DNA of 64,000 nt from Ardenticatenaceae bacterium (GTDB lineage: Bacteria; Chloroflexota; Anaerolineae; Promineifilales; Promineifilaceae), in contig JACKBQ010000001.1 of assembly GCA_020634455.1 (NCBI GenBank), positions 558,001 to 622,000 of the forward strand, read 5' to 3'. The notes below the pieces were generated by a model, which was not told the origin of the DNA, did no database searches, and worked only from the letters and a program-made list of their open reading frames with translations. Positions 8,851 through 16,184 of the stretch are shown piece by piece. Position 1 is the first letter of the stretch; each line of letters begins with the position of its first letter. The position numbers and the translations under genes are program-made.

Positions 8851-10515
8851 ATGGACAAGCGTGATTTTTGGAGAAAACAGGCCAAACGGTGGCCCATCAT
8901 TCTGCTGCTGCCGCTGCTGTTTTTGCTGGTTTTCTTTTTTTATCCACTGGGTAACATTTTGCGGCTAAGCCTGACACCAGAAGCGTTGGTGGATTTGGTG
9001 ATACGGCCGTCTTTTCGCCGTGTCATCTGGTTTACCGTGTGGCAGGCAGGGCTCTCCACCGGGCTGACGCTGCTGCTGGGGCTGCCCGCCGCCTACCTGT
9101 TTGCCCGCTACGAGTTCCGGGGCAAAACCGTGCTGCGCGCCCTCACCACCATCCCTTTTGTGATGCCGACAGTGGTCGTCGCCGCCGCCTTCCGTGCCCT
9201 GCTGGGAGCTAATGGGCCGCTGAACCGGCTGCTGATTGGCGCGTTTAATCTGGCCACCCCACCGATCCAGCTGGAGCAAACGCTCACCATCATTTTGCTG
9301 GCGCACGTGTTTTACAACGTGACGGTGGTGGTGCGGCTGGTGGGCGGCTTTTGGGGCAACCTGAATCCACGACTGGTGGAAGCGGCGCAAACATTGGGCG
9401 CTTCGCCCCGACGCGCTTTTTGGGAGGTCACCTTGCCGCTGATACGGCCGTCTCTCATTTCTGCCACCCTGCTCATTTACCTGTTCACCTTCACCAGCTT
9501 TGGTGTGGTGCTCATCCTGGGTGGCCCATCATTTAGCACCATCGAAACCGAAATTTACCGCCAGTACATCACCTTTTTGCGGCCCGATGTGGCCGGGGCG
9601 CTCTCCCTGTTGCAAATCGTTTTCACTTTCGCCCTAATGTGGCTATACGCAAAATGGCAGCAGGAATCGGCCGTTCCCCTCGATTTTCGCCCCACTGCAA
9701 GCAGCCTAAAACAGGCCAAAGCCGTTCGTGAGAAAGTTGTGCTAAGCAGCATGGTCGTCGGACTGCTGTTCTTTTTGCTGCTGCCGCTGCTGGCGCTCGT
9801 TTGGCAATCCTTTGTAGACCGGGATGGGCAGTTTACCCTGGCCTACTACCAGGCGCTGCCCACGCTGCGCCGGGACAGCATCGTTTTTATTCCGCCGCTG
9901 GTTGCCCTGCGCAATTCGTTGGGCTATGCCTTGCTGACGGTGTTGGTCGCAGGGCTGCTGGGTTTGCTCACGGCAACGTTGTTGATACGGCCGTCTCGCT
10001 GGCGCAGCTGGCTCGATCCGATTTTTATGCTGCCGCTGGGCGTTTCGGCGGTGACGCTGGGTTTTGGCTACGTGGTCACGTTTCGCTGGCTGCGCACCTC
10101 GCCCCTGCTGGTGCTGATTGCCCACGTGCTGGTGGCATTTCCCTTTGTGGTGCGCACGCTGCTGCCCGTGCTGCAAGGCATCAAGCCCAGCCTGCGCGAG
10201 GCGGCGGCGGTGCTGGGCGCGTCCCCGGGCCGCGTCTGGCGCGAGGTGGATTTGCCAATTGTGGGGCGAGCGCTGCTGGTCGCTTCTGTGTTTGCCTTTA
10301 CGGTGAGCATGGGCGAGTTTGGGGCAACCAGCTTTATTGTAAGGCCGAACAGTGGCTACCTCACCATCCCCATCGCCATTGAGCGCTTTTTGGGGCAGCC
10401 GGGAGCGCTCAATTTTGGCCAGGCGCTGGCAATGAGCACCGTTTTGATGCTGGTAACGGCCGTTGGCTTTATGGCCATCGAGCGGTTTCGCTATGCAGAC
10501 ATTGGAGAATTTTGA
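8851..10515 (+). CDS. Fused double ABC transporter permease (ThiP/FbpB type)
   Basis: A 554-residue inner-membrane permease with two BPD_transp_1 halves in one chain, as in thiamine (ThiP) and ferric iron (FbpB) importers. Each half carries the EAA loop that contacts the ATPase: EAAQTLGASPRRAFWEVTLP near residue 180 and EAAAVLGASPGRVWREVDLP near 450. About 12 membrane helices are visible, the first at residues 17-37. Neither a binding protein nor an ATPase gene is adjacent, so substrate is open; partners must be encoded elsewhere. The ATG follows the 22-bp inverted repeat closely and has no strong ribosome site. Confidence 0.87.
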   Translation: MDKRDFWRKQAKRWPIILLLPLLFLLVFFFYPLGNILRLSLTPEALVDLVIRPSFRRVIWFTVWQAGLSTGLTLLLGLPAAYLFARYEFRGKTVLRALTTIPFVMPTVVVAAAFRALLGANGPLNRLLIGAFNLATPPIQLEQTLTIILLAHVFYNVTVVVRLVGGFWGNLNPRLVEAAQTLGASPRRAFWEVTLPLIRPSLISATLLIYLFTFTSFGVVLILGGPSFSTIETEIYRQYITFLRPDVAGALSLLQIVFTFALMWLYAKWQQESAVPLDFRPTASSLKQAKAVREKVVLSSMVVGLLFFLLLPLLALVWQSFVDRDGQFTLAYYQALPTLRRDSIVFIPPLVALRNSLGYALLTVLVAGLLGLLTATLLIRPSRWRSWLDPIFMLPLGVSAVTLGFGYVVTFRWLRTSPLLVLIAHVLVAFPFVVRTLLPVLQGIKPSLREAAAVLGASPGRVWREVDLPIVGRALLVASVFAFTVSMGEFGATSFIVRPNSGYLTIPIAIERFLGQPGALNFGQALAMSTVLMLVTAVGFMAIERFRYADIGEF

Positions 10516-10522
10516 GTTAGTT

Positions 10523-10556
10523 GTTAATGGCTGGTGGCAAACAACCAGCCATTAAC
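10523..10556. repeat. Inverted repeat, 13-bp arms
   Basis: GTTAATGGCTGGT (10523-10535) pairs perfectly with ACCAGCCATTAAC (10544-10556). It lies eight bases after the permease stop and before the ribosome site of the next gene. No T run follows, so it may be a processing or stability hairpin within a two-gene transcript. Confidence 0.85.
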
Positions 10557-10583
10557 CTCCAACCACACCAAACAAGGAGTAAA

Positions 10584-11546
10584 ATGATGAACCGTGTCGA
10601 ATTGATGGAACTGGTGCGTGATTATCAGGTGGGTGGGGTGAGCCGACGGCAATTTTTAGTGCGGGCAACGGCCGTTTTGGGGAGTGTGGTAGCGGCAAAC
10701 ACGCTGCTGGCCGCTTGCAATGCCAATCCCAACGACAACCCGCCGCCCGTAGTGGATGCAAACCAACCTGTCGCCACCGCAACCGAATCGCCGACGGCAC
10801 CAACAGCAACCGCGCCCCCCCTGCCCACCGAAGAACCTGCCACAACCGCAAGCGCGGCTCCAGAGGAAGGCGCGTTGGTGAGTGGCGTTACCACCTATCC
10901 CGGCACGGGCAGTGAGACGTTGATGGGCTATTGGGCCTACCAGTCTGGCGGCGAACCGCGCCCGGCGGTGATTGTGATTCAGGAGTGGTGGGGATTGAAC
11001 GACCACATCAAAGACGTGGCCAATCGCTTTGCCGTCGAAGGGTATGTGGCCCTGGCCCCGGATTTGTATCACGGCGTGGTCACCACGGAACCAGACGAAG
11101 CCCGCAAGCAGGCGATGGAACTAGGCACAGCGGACGCTGTGGCTGAAATTCAGGCGGCGATTGATTTTTTGAAGGGGCAGGCTGTGGCGAACGGCCGTTT
11201 CGGTATCGTCGGGTTTTGCATGGGGGGCGGCCTGGTTTTGCAAACGGCAGCAAACAGTGTGGATATTCTTGCGGCCGTTCCATTTTACGGGACGCCGCTT
11301 TCGGCCAGCCAGGCAGCGCAGGTCACCGCACCTGTGCTCAGCTTCTTGGGCACGCGGGATGGCATCCCCGCCAGCGGCTACGAAACCATGCACGCCACCC
11401 TCGCCGAGGCAGGCGTGCCTAACAAATTCCAGCTTTACGACGGAGCACAACACGCCTTTTTCAACGACACCCGTGCCAGCTACGACGCTGCTGCCGCCGC
11501 CGATGCGTGGCAACAAACGTTGACCTGGTTCAAAACGTATCTTTAA
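10584..11546 (+). CDS. Dienelactone hydrolase family protein, Tat-exported lipoprotein
   Basis: A 320-residue alpha/beta hydrolase probably anchored outside the membrane. The N-terminus has the twin-arginine motif SRRQFL (residues 20-25), a hydrophobic stretch and the lipobox LLAAC with Cys45. A Pro/Thr/Ala-rich linker runs from about 50 to 90. The catalytic domain shows VIQEWWGLNDHIKDVANRFA, the nucleophile elbow GFCMGGG with cysteine in place of serine as is typical of dienelactone hydrolases, the acid in TRDGIP and the histidine in AQHAFFND. AAGGAG at 10574-10579 supports ATG 10584 rather than the upstream frame, which reads through the 13-bp inverted repeat. The substrate is unknown. Confidence 0.88.
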   Translation: MMNRVELMELVRDYQVGGVSRRQFLVRATAVLGSVVAANTLLAACNANPNDNPPPVVDANQPVATATESPTAPTATAPPLPTEEPATTASAAPEEGALVSGVTTYPGTGSETLMGYWAYQSGGEPRPAVIVIQEWWGLNDHIKDVANRFAVEGYVALAPDLYHGVVTTEPDEARKQAMELGTADAVAEIQAAIDFLKGQAVANGRFGIVGFCMGGGLVLQTAANSVDILAAVPFYGTPLSASQAAQVTAPVLSFLGTRDGIPASGYETMHATLAEAGVPNKFQLYDGAQHAFFNDTRASYDAAAAADAWQQTLTWFKTYL

Positions 11547-11556
11547 GCAACGGAAA

Positions 11557-12069
11557 ATGGGTCTCAAAAACTACTTAATCGAAGGTGTTTCCTGCGCTGG
11601 CAAAACGACGGTGTGCAATGAGCTGCAACGGCGCGGCTACCACGCCATCCACGGCGACCGAGAGTTGGCCTATTGGGGCGATCTAACAACTGGGGAACCG
11701 GTAAACGGCCGTACCACCCAGCCGCGCAGTTGGCTGTGGAACGTTGAGAAGGTCAAAGCTCTGGTGGCCGATCAAACTCACGCAGCCACCTTTTTTTGCG
11801 GCGGCTCCCGGAATTCCGACCACTTCATCGGCCTATTTGATGATGTTTTTGTTCTGGAGATCGATCTGGACACGCTGAACCAGCGCCTTGCGGCCCGCCC
11901 GAAAGATGAGTGGGGCGGCACGGCCAGAGAAGGGGAATTTTTTGCGCGATTACAACATCAGACAAAAGAGGGGCTTCCTCAAAACGCCACCATCATTGAT
12001 GCCACGGCACCGCTCGCAACCGTCGTAGACACAATTCTGGCCAGTGCCAACCTGGCATCGCAAATTTAG
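11557..12069 (+). CDS. Small P-loop kinase-like protein
   Basis: A 170-residue protein that opens with the Walker A motif GVSCAGKTT (residues 10-18) after a beta strand, as in nucleoside/nucleotide kinases and adenylylsulfate-kinase-like folds. Further features are a central DDVFVLEIDLD strand and RLAARPKDEWG, a plausible LID-type arginine region. It starts ten bases after the hydrolase stop, so the two may share a transcript. I cannot name a substrate. Its 3' end overlaps the decayed 3' end of an oppositely oriented HprK-like gene. Confidence 0.65.
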   Translation: MGLKNYLIEGVSCAGKTTVCNELQRRGYHAIHGDRELAYWGDLTTGEPVNGRTTQPRSWLWNVEKVKALVADQTHAATFFCGGSRNSDHFIGLFDDVFVLEIDLDTLNQRLAARPKDEWGGTAREGEFFARLQHQTKEGLPQNATIIDATAPLATVVDTILASANLASQI

Positions 12070-12178
12070 GCGAGCCGTTCCTCCCCCCAACACTTCCTGC
12101 AAATTCACCCCATTTTGCCGCCACACCAGCAGCTGGTTCACGTACCAATTTCTGTTGTGCAAGTTGGCCTGCAAATTA
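12070..12178 (-). pseudogene. Remnant 3' end of a second HprK-like kinase gene
   Basis: Read on the minus strand this segment encodes VNQLLVWRQNGVNLQEVLGG followed by GTARLNL. That matches the C-terminus of the intact kinase at 14472-15515 (SQVWRENVANLKRVVGG, then GTAVTLKL), and the DNA also aligns over about 100 bases. Upstream the frame loses similarity after about 12180. This is a fragment left from duplication or from replacement of a neighbouring copy. The similarity was judged by eye. Confidence 0.6.
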
Positions 12179-12252
12179 GAAATGTGCCCTTTTGAGGTTT
12201 TGAATACTTTTTGTATACTGTTCTGGATCGTATTTTTCGTCAAAATAAACAG

Positions 12253-12397
12253 CTTATCCGGCACAGGTGCATGATAAAACCCTGATTTTCATCTTATCCA
12301 GCACATTTTGCAGGTGCTTCACCCAAATTGGGGGTTTATCCAGCATTGAGGGCAAAAAACTGCCGGATAAACCGAATTTTGGTGGTTTATCCAGCAT
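12253..12397. repeat. Cluster of TTATCCRGCA repeats
   Basis: Four direct copies of YTTATCCRGCAY start at 12253, 12293, 12345 and 12386 (40, 52 and 41 bases apart). One inverted copy (GCCGGATAAAC, 12363-12373) lies between the last two. There is no open frame across them. The spacing and identity suggest protein-binding sites or remnants of recombination sites; function unknown. Confidence 0.7.
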
Positions 12398-12416
12398 TGT
12401 TGCAGGTTAATAAGTA

Positions 12417-12473
12417 GTTGGGACGGCTTATGCGGAATTCAGGTAGTGTGTAGTCAACAATCGCCGTCCCAAC
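12417..12473. repeat. Inverted repeat GTTGGGACGGC / GCCGTCCCAAC
   Basis: Perfect 11-bp arms at 12417-12427 and 12463-12473. The ends GTTGGGA and TCCCAAC resemble the R' and R'' cores of attC sites but do not fully fit RYYYAAC. It immediately precedes a second folded region and may be part of a decayed cassette junction. Confidence 0.6.
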
Positions 12474-12536
12474 AACAGCATTAAGCCGACAAAACTGCAC
12501 ACAGATTTTGCGGCTTATGCAACCGAACGGGCGGAC
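12468..12536 (+). other. Degenerate attC-like fold before the membrane protein cassette
   Basis: GCATTAAGCCG (12478-12488) can pair with CGGCTTATGC (12511-12520), one base being unpaired. Short outer complementarity GTCC / GGAC brackets the fold. The R' core GTTRRRY is missing, so this is at best a decayed site. Confidence 0.3.
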
Positions 12537-12572
12537 AGTAACAAAAGTGTTGAAGAATAGGAGAAAGTAGAT

Positions 12573-13367
12573 TTGAAGTTTTTAAAGCGAATGATTCAAG
12601 ATGTTATTGAAGGCAAAAATCTTGAACACTACATAACTCTGATCTTCATCTTTATAATTCTTTTGCTTGATATTTTTGATCTTGCTTCACCAGACATTTT
12701 GACAGAGATCACTCTGGCGGTACTAGCGTTGGTTGTATTCGGCAGTCTAAACACACGTGAAGCCGTCAATGAGCTGACCGACAAATTTGAGCAATCAACA
12801 AATGCTGATGGCTACTTTTGGAAGGAAAAGGTTTCTGTTGAACCGCTATTCATTCAGGCCAAACATATAGGATTTGTTGGTGCTTCATTAAGCCGCACGT
12901 TGCGTGATTACTCGCACACGTTGGAGAGACGGCTTAATGATGGTGCAATAGTTCGTGCAATTTTGATGGATCCTGCAAGCACAGCTCCAGATCAAGCCGT
13001 CCTTCGCAGTAAAAGTATTAGAAACAGACAATTTTATATAGATTCTTTACGTCCCAGCCTTGAGAGAATAGGTGCACTATCTAATCGTTCTCAGTCAGTC
13101 GAATTAGGGCTGCTCCCTTATAAACCTGCATTCGGAATGATTGTAATTGACCCTGATGAACCTAACGGTATTATCATTGTAGAAATGTATCCTCATCATT
13201 CCGATTCGTTTGCCCCCACTTTTGAGCTACGACCAAATCGTGATCCGCGCTGGTATCAATTTTTTCACCAACAATACAACATACTTTGGGAATTAGGTTG
13301 TCAAAATCGCCAATTTACTGGAAATGAGATAAATGTCTTGCTTGATGAAGTTCGGAGTATTCAATGA
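12573..13367 (+). CDS. Two-helix membrane protein of unknown function (integron cassette gene)
   Basis: I do not recognise this 264-residue protein. It has two membrane helices near the N-terminus (residues 21-37 and 42-60), then a soluble domain with KHIGFVGASLSRTLRDYSHT and GAIVRAILMDPAS. The latter pair faintly recalls phospholipase-D-like sensor domains, but no HKD motif is present. The TTG start follows AGGAGAAA at 12559-12566. The gene is visibly richer in A/T than its neighbours, lacks the ACGGCCGT palindrome and ends 16 bases before an attC site. It is therefore most likely the cargo of a captured gene cassette. Confidence 0.7.
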   Translation: MKFLKRMIQDVIEGKNLEHYITLIFIFIILLLDIFDLASPDILTEITLAVLALVVFGSLNTREAVNELTDKFEQSTNADGYFWKEKVSVEPLFIQAKHIGFVGASLSRTLRDYSHTLERRLNDGAIVRAILMDPASTAPDQAVLRSKSIRNRQFYIDSLRPSLERIGALSNRSQSVELGLLPYKPAFGMIVIDPDEPNGIIIVEMYPHHSDSFAPTFELRPNRDPRWYQFFHQQYNILWELGCQNRQFTGNEINVLLDEVRSIQ

Positions 13368-13383
13368 GACAGCCTACACTGCC

Positions 13384-13435
13384 GCCCAACATGGCTTGCA
13401 GCCGACGCGAAGCGCGGCTGAAGCGGGCGTTGGGT
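13384..13435 (+). mobile_element. Integron attC (59-base) site
   Basis: R'' GCCCAAC (13384-13390) and R' GTTGGGT (13429-13435) fit RYYYAAC and GTTRRRY exactly and are complementary. Inside, GCTTGCAGCCG (13394-13404) pairs with CGGCTGAAGC (13415-13424) apart from one extra G, the extrahelical base typical of folded attC sites. It lies directly after the membrane protein gene. No integron integrase is in the window. Confidence 0.8.
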
Positions 13436-13515
13436 GCCTAGTCATCAAAACTATAAGAAGGCTTTAGTTATTTTTTTCCGAGTCAATACAGGCATGAATT
13501 TTTCTGGAGGCAAAA

Positions 13516-14361
13516 ATGACAGTCGAAACAACCATTTTATTGGATGGACTCACATTGCCAGAATGTCCGCGCTGGCGTAACAACAAGCTCTGGTTCTCCA
13601 ATATTTGGGCGCGCCAAATAATGACCGTTGATCTTGCGGGTAACAGCGAGACTGTGGCTACCCTGCCAAGTTATCCTTTTGGCCTTGGTTGGATGCCTAA
13701 CGACCAGCTACTTGCAGTTTCTGGGCTCGAAAGAAAGCTCCTTCGACCTTCCTATGAAGAATTGGTAATGATTGCTGACATGAGCGAGATCGAGCAATTT
13801 AGTTGTAACGATATGGTAATAAGCAAGCAAGGATGGGCATATATTGGAGCGACAGGGTTTGATTTTCTTGGAAATCAACCATTTGCACAGGGCAAATTGA
13901 TTTTAGCTACTCCAGATGGCATGGCTCGTGTTGTTGCCAGTGAAATGGACTTTCCAAACGGTTTGGTTATAACCCCGGATGGAAAAACCATCATTGTTGC
14001 CGAAACTTTTGGCGGTCGTCTTACCGCTTTTGATCTGACTTCAGATGGCTCTCTCGTAAACCGCCGAGTTTGGGCACAGATCAACGGGCGCACCCCAGAT
14101 GGGATATGCCTCGATGCTGAAGGAGCTGTTTGGGTAGCATCGCCGCAAAGCGGCGAAGTAATACGTGTACTTGAAGGCGGTGAAATTACGCATCATGTCC
14201 AGGCAACGAATATACCTTTTGCCTGCATGCTGGGCGGCAGTGATCGATGTACACTCTTTGTCCTTACATCAGCAACTCATGAGCCAGAAAAAGCACGCGC
14301 TCTAAAAAGCGGACGCATTGAAACCGTTCAGGTCAAAGTGAGCGGCGCGGGGCTACCATGA
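13516..14361 (+). CDS. SMP-30/gluconolactonase/LRE family protein
   Basis: A 281-residue six-bladed beta-propeller of the SMP-30 lactonase/esterase family. These are metal-dependent enzymes that open sugar lactones or related esters. Visible family marks are LPECPRW with the metal-ligand glutamate near residue 14, FPNGLVITPDGKTIIVAET at about 150-170 and RTPDGICLDAEGAVWVA at about 193-209, which carry the Asn and Asp ligands. There is no signal peptide. GGAGG lies seven to eight bases before the ATG. It follows the attC site by 80 bases and also lacks the ACGGCCGT palindrome, so it probably came in with the acquired block. Confidence 0.85.
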   Translation: MTVETTILLDGLTLPECPRWRNNKLWFSNIWARQIMTVDLAGNSETVATLPSYPFGLGWMPNDQLLAVSGLERKLLRPSYEELVMIADMSEIEQFSCNDMVISKQGWAYIGATGFDFLGNQPFAQGKLILATPDGMARVVASEMDFPNGLVITPDGKTIIVAETFGGRLTAFDLTSDGSLVNRRVWAQINGRTPDGICLDAEGAVWVASPQSGEVIRVLEGGEITHHVQATNIPFACMLGGSDRCTLFVLTSATHEPEKARALKSGRIETVQVKVSGAGLP

Positions 14362-14471
14362 CCGTCTAATATATGCGAGTCTGCGCCAGTTTAAACAAAA
14401 TGGAATGCATTTTGATCTAAAGTTCCTCTTGGCAAACAAAATTTGCCGACCCTTATCCACCGAAGCCAGCG

Positions 14472-15515
14472 TTAGCTGACAAGTTTGTTCAGCAATTGTA
14501 TTAAGCTTCTTTGAGCGGAGCCGAGTTTTAGCGTAACGGCCGTTCCCCGTCCCCCCACCACCCTCTTCAAATTCGCCACATTCTCCCGCCACACCTGTGA
14601 CCGATCCACATACAAACTATTCTGCAAAATGGCTTGAATAACTTCCGCTTCCCCCACATCTTCCACCACCGTCTCCTCTTTTTCATGGCGAGACAGCAGG
14701 CAGAGGATGATTTTGTGGGGGCGTACGGCCGTTTCCCACACAAAATCTGGGTTGACGGCGCGTAAATCCACCCGGTACTTCGTTTCCTGGCGCACGATTT
14801 CTGGTTGGAGGAACGGCCGTAATTCTGGGAACTGCTCCACCATATCGCCGCGCAGCTTGGCCAGCCCCACCGGGTAGCCGTGCAAAAAACCGTCCCCATC
14901 CACAAACACCATGCTGTCCGTGAGCAGCCGAAAGCCCGCCAGCGCCAGCCGCAGCGCCGTGGTGCTTTTGCCGGTGTTGTGCGGGGCCAGCAGCAGCAGC
15001 GCCACCCCGTCCCGCACCAGGCAAGAGGCGTGCAGCATCCCATAGCCGTGCGAGATAACCAGGTTGAGCAGCAGCGTGTGCAGGACGCATTGGGCTACCA
15101 GCTCTGGTCTGGCGGCGAGTTGGGGATCGAGAACGGCCGTACCCAACCGCCGCGACAAGTCCAGGTGAACCACCCCCCAGCCGCCCAACTGCATCATCAA
15201 CCAATCGGCGCTGCCGCTGTAGGTGATCTGCTGCATCAAATCATCCGGTGCGGGGCCGGGTGGCTGGCGCATGGGCTGCACCGCCAGCTGGAGCGTGCCC
15301 AGAGGCGGTTTACTTTGCTCGGTTTGGGTGTATTGCGAGAGGGCGAGAGAAACGGCCGTTAACACGCCACCCTCATTGCTCTCCACCACCAGCGGATGGC
15401 CAAACAGCCGCACCTCTTGCCGGTGGCGCAGTTCGTTGGCGCGACGCTGCCAAAAGTCGTCCAGTTCCGCCTCGTTTAGTTGAGAAAGCCAGTCCCCATC
15501 TGGAATTTTGGTCAT
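14472..15515 (-). CDS. HprK-like serine kinase of RiPP/exopolysaccharide clusters
   Basis: A 347-residue protein with a C-terminal P-loop domain related to HPr kinase/phosphorylase. The P-loop is APHNTGKSTTAL (residues 177-188), followed by the conserved LLTDSMVFVDGDG and GYPVGLAKLR. Homologues phosphorylate lasso peptides (paeninodin type) or occur in PEP-CTERM/exopolysaccharide loci. I placed the start at 15515 (MTKIPDGDW). The open frame extends 49 codons further only by reading a dispersed repeat, giving the well-known artefact FPRRRESIFAKAW. It diverges from the twin peptide genes and the nucleotidyltransferase gene. A broken second copy lies at 12070-12178. Target peptide phosphorylation is inference. 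Confidence 0.75.
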   Translation of the reverse strand: MTKIPDGDWLSQLNEAELDDFWQRRANELRHRQEVRLFGHPLVVESNEGGVLTAVSLALSQYTQTEQSKPPLGTLQLAVQPMRQPPGPAPDDLMQQITYSGSADWLMMQLGGWGVVHLDLSRRLGTAVLDPQLAARPELVAQCVLHTLLLNLVISHGYGMLHASCLVRDGVALLLLAPHNTGKSTTALRLALAGFRLLTDSMVFVDGDGFLHGYPVGLAKLRGDMVEQFPELRPFLQPEIVRQETKYRVDLRAVNPDFVWETAVRPHKIILCLLSRHEKEETVVEDVGEAEVIQAILQNSLYVDRSQVWRENVANLKRVVGGRGTAVTLKLGSAQRSLIQLLNKLVS

Positions 15516-15528
15516 AGATTTTACAGTT

Positions 15529-15594
15529 GTCATGCCCGCGCAGGCGGGCATCCAGGCTTTAGCAAAAATAGATTCCCGCCTTCGCGGGAATAAC
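15529..15594. repeat. REP-like repeat with two GC-rich hairpins
   Basis: ATGCCCGC/GCGGGCAT (15532-15539, 15544-15551) and ATTCCCGC/GCGGGAAT (15572-15579, 15584-15591) each enclose four bases. This is the widely dispersed REP-like wording GTCATGCCCGCG... whose translation produces spurious RRRESIF and PACAGMT peptides. It sits just upstream of the kinase start. Confidence 0.85.
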
Positions 15595-15643
15595 AGGTAG
15601 ACAAGCGTGCATGTATCATTTTTGATCTGTGGTCTTAAAAACA

Positions 15644-15699
15644 AACTTCCAGGTGGCCTCATAAACGGCCGTTGATTCGCGCAAACCCTCCCGGAAGTT
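15644..15699. repeat. Degenerate AACTTCC...GGAAGTT inverted repeat around an ACGGCCGT site
   Basis: AACTTCC (15644-15650) and GGAAGTT (15693-15699) flank an ACGGCCGT copy at 15664. The flanks resemble the AACCTCCGGGAGGTT palindromes at 17023 and 62241. Confidence 0.45.
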
Positions 15700-15739
15700 G
15701 TCCGAGAATAAATCCAATCAGGTGATCAAAACGTACAAA

Positions 15740-15767
15740 TTGTCGAAACAGCTAAACTGGTTATACT
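15740..15767 (+). promoter_or_regulatory. Possible promoter of the twin peptide genes
   Basis: TTGTCG (15740-15745) and TATACT (15762-15767) with 16 bases between. A leader of about 170 bases would follow before the first peptide, containing the left arm of the 22-bp inverted repeat. The rest of the 15516-15943 spacer has the REP-like element and no other gene. Confidence 0.45.
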
Positions 15768-15882
15768 ATTCACCATACGTTCTGGCAAAACGCCAACCGT
15801 TACCGATGTTGCATCATCGCTCCGCATCTTCTTAACAAACCAGGGAACGTTTGGAATGCATCCAGAAACAGGTGATAAATTT

Positions 15883-15904
15883 GGTCAAAGGGAGGCACGT
15901 TACC
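15883..15904. repeat. Left arm of the 22-bp inverted repeat around the peptide genes
   Basis: GGTCAAAGGGAGGCAC followed by GTTACC. It is complementary at 20 of 22 positions to 16185-16206. With one extra base the match continues outward through TAAATT on both sides. Confidence 0.85.
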
Positions 15905-15943
15905 GCTAGGTACGGCCCATTTTTTACTTTTTAGGAGAAAATC

Positions 15944-16009
15944 ATGTACAAAAAACCAGCAATCACCAAGCACGAAGAACTGACCCAGGTTACGTTCAGC
16001 AGCCACTAA
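15944..16009 (+). CDS. Short RiPP-like precursor peptide, copy 1
   Basis: A 21-residue open frame, too short for usual gene callers, starting MYKKPAITKHEE and ending FSSH. AGGAG at 15933-15937 lies six bases before the ATG. An exact protein duplicate follows 125 bases downstream; only two silent third/first-position changes separate the coding sequences, which is evidence of selection or recent duplication. Tyr2, Pro5, Ile7 and Thr16 follow the lasso-leader pattern YxxPxL...T. The opening aromatic-x-KPAxT and the 21-residue length also recall PqqA, but the PqqA Glu-x3-Tyr core is absent. Only about five residues follow the last leader-like Thr. Flanking kinase and nucleotidyltransferase genes suggest a modified peptide; this is inference. 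Confidence 0.75.
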   Translation: MYKKPAITKHEELTQVTFSSH

Positions 16010-16068
16010 TTCGGCACCCCCAAAATCTCTAGTTCGAAAATAAAAATCTAACCAGCAGGAGAAGGTAA

Positions 16069-16134
16069 ATGTACAAAAAACCAGCAATCACCAAGCACGA
16101 AGAATTGACCCAGGTTACATTCAGCAGCCACTAA
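16069..16134 (+). CDS. Short RiPP-like precursor peptide, copy 2
   Basis: Encodes the same 21 residues as the copy at 15944. The coding DNA differs at two positions only (a CTG/TTG Leu codon and an ACG/ACA Thr codon). It has its own ribosome site AGGAG at 16057-16061. The spacers upstream of the two copies differ apart from the AGGAGAA word, so each gene kept its own initiation signal. The nucleotidyltransferase gene begins 88 bases later, past the right arm of the inverted repeat. Product unknown; read as a candidate precursor or signalling peptide. Confidence 0.75.
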   Translation: MYKKPAITKHEELTQVTFSSH

Positions 16135-16184
16135 TTTCTGGCAGAAGCAGTCATACCTGAGATAAAACTTTGCTGTAAACGGTT

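Noticed and set aside
11950..12264. Minus-strand open frame of 104 codons as a real gene
   Set aside because: Only its middle part matches the C-terminus of the HprK-like kinase; the rest is antisense to the P-loop gene, so it is a remnant.
12253..12397. Possible CRISPR array from repeated TTATCC words
   Set aside because: Repeats are only 10-12 bases, irregularly spaced and one is inverted; there are no cas genes in the window.
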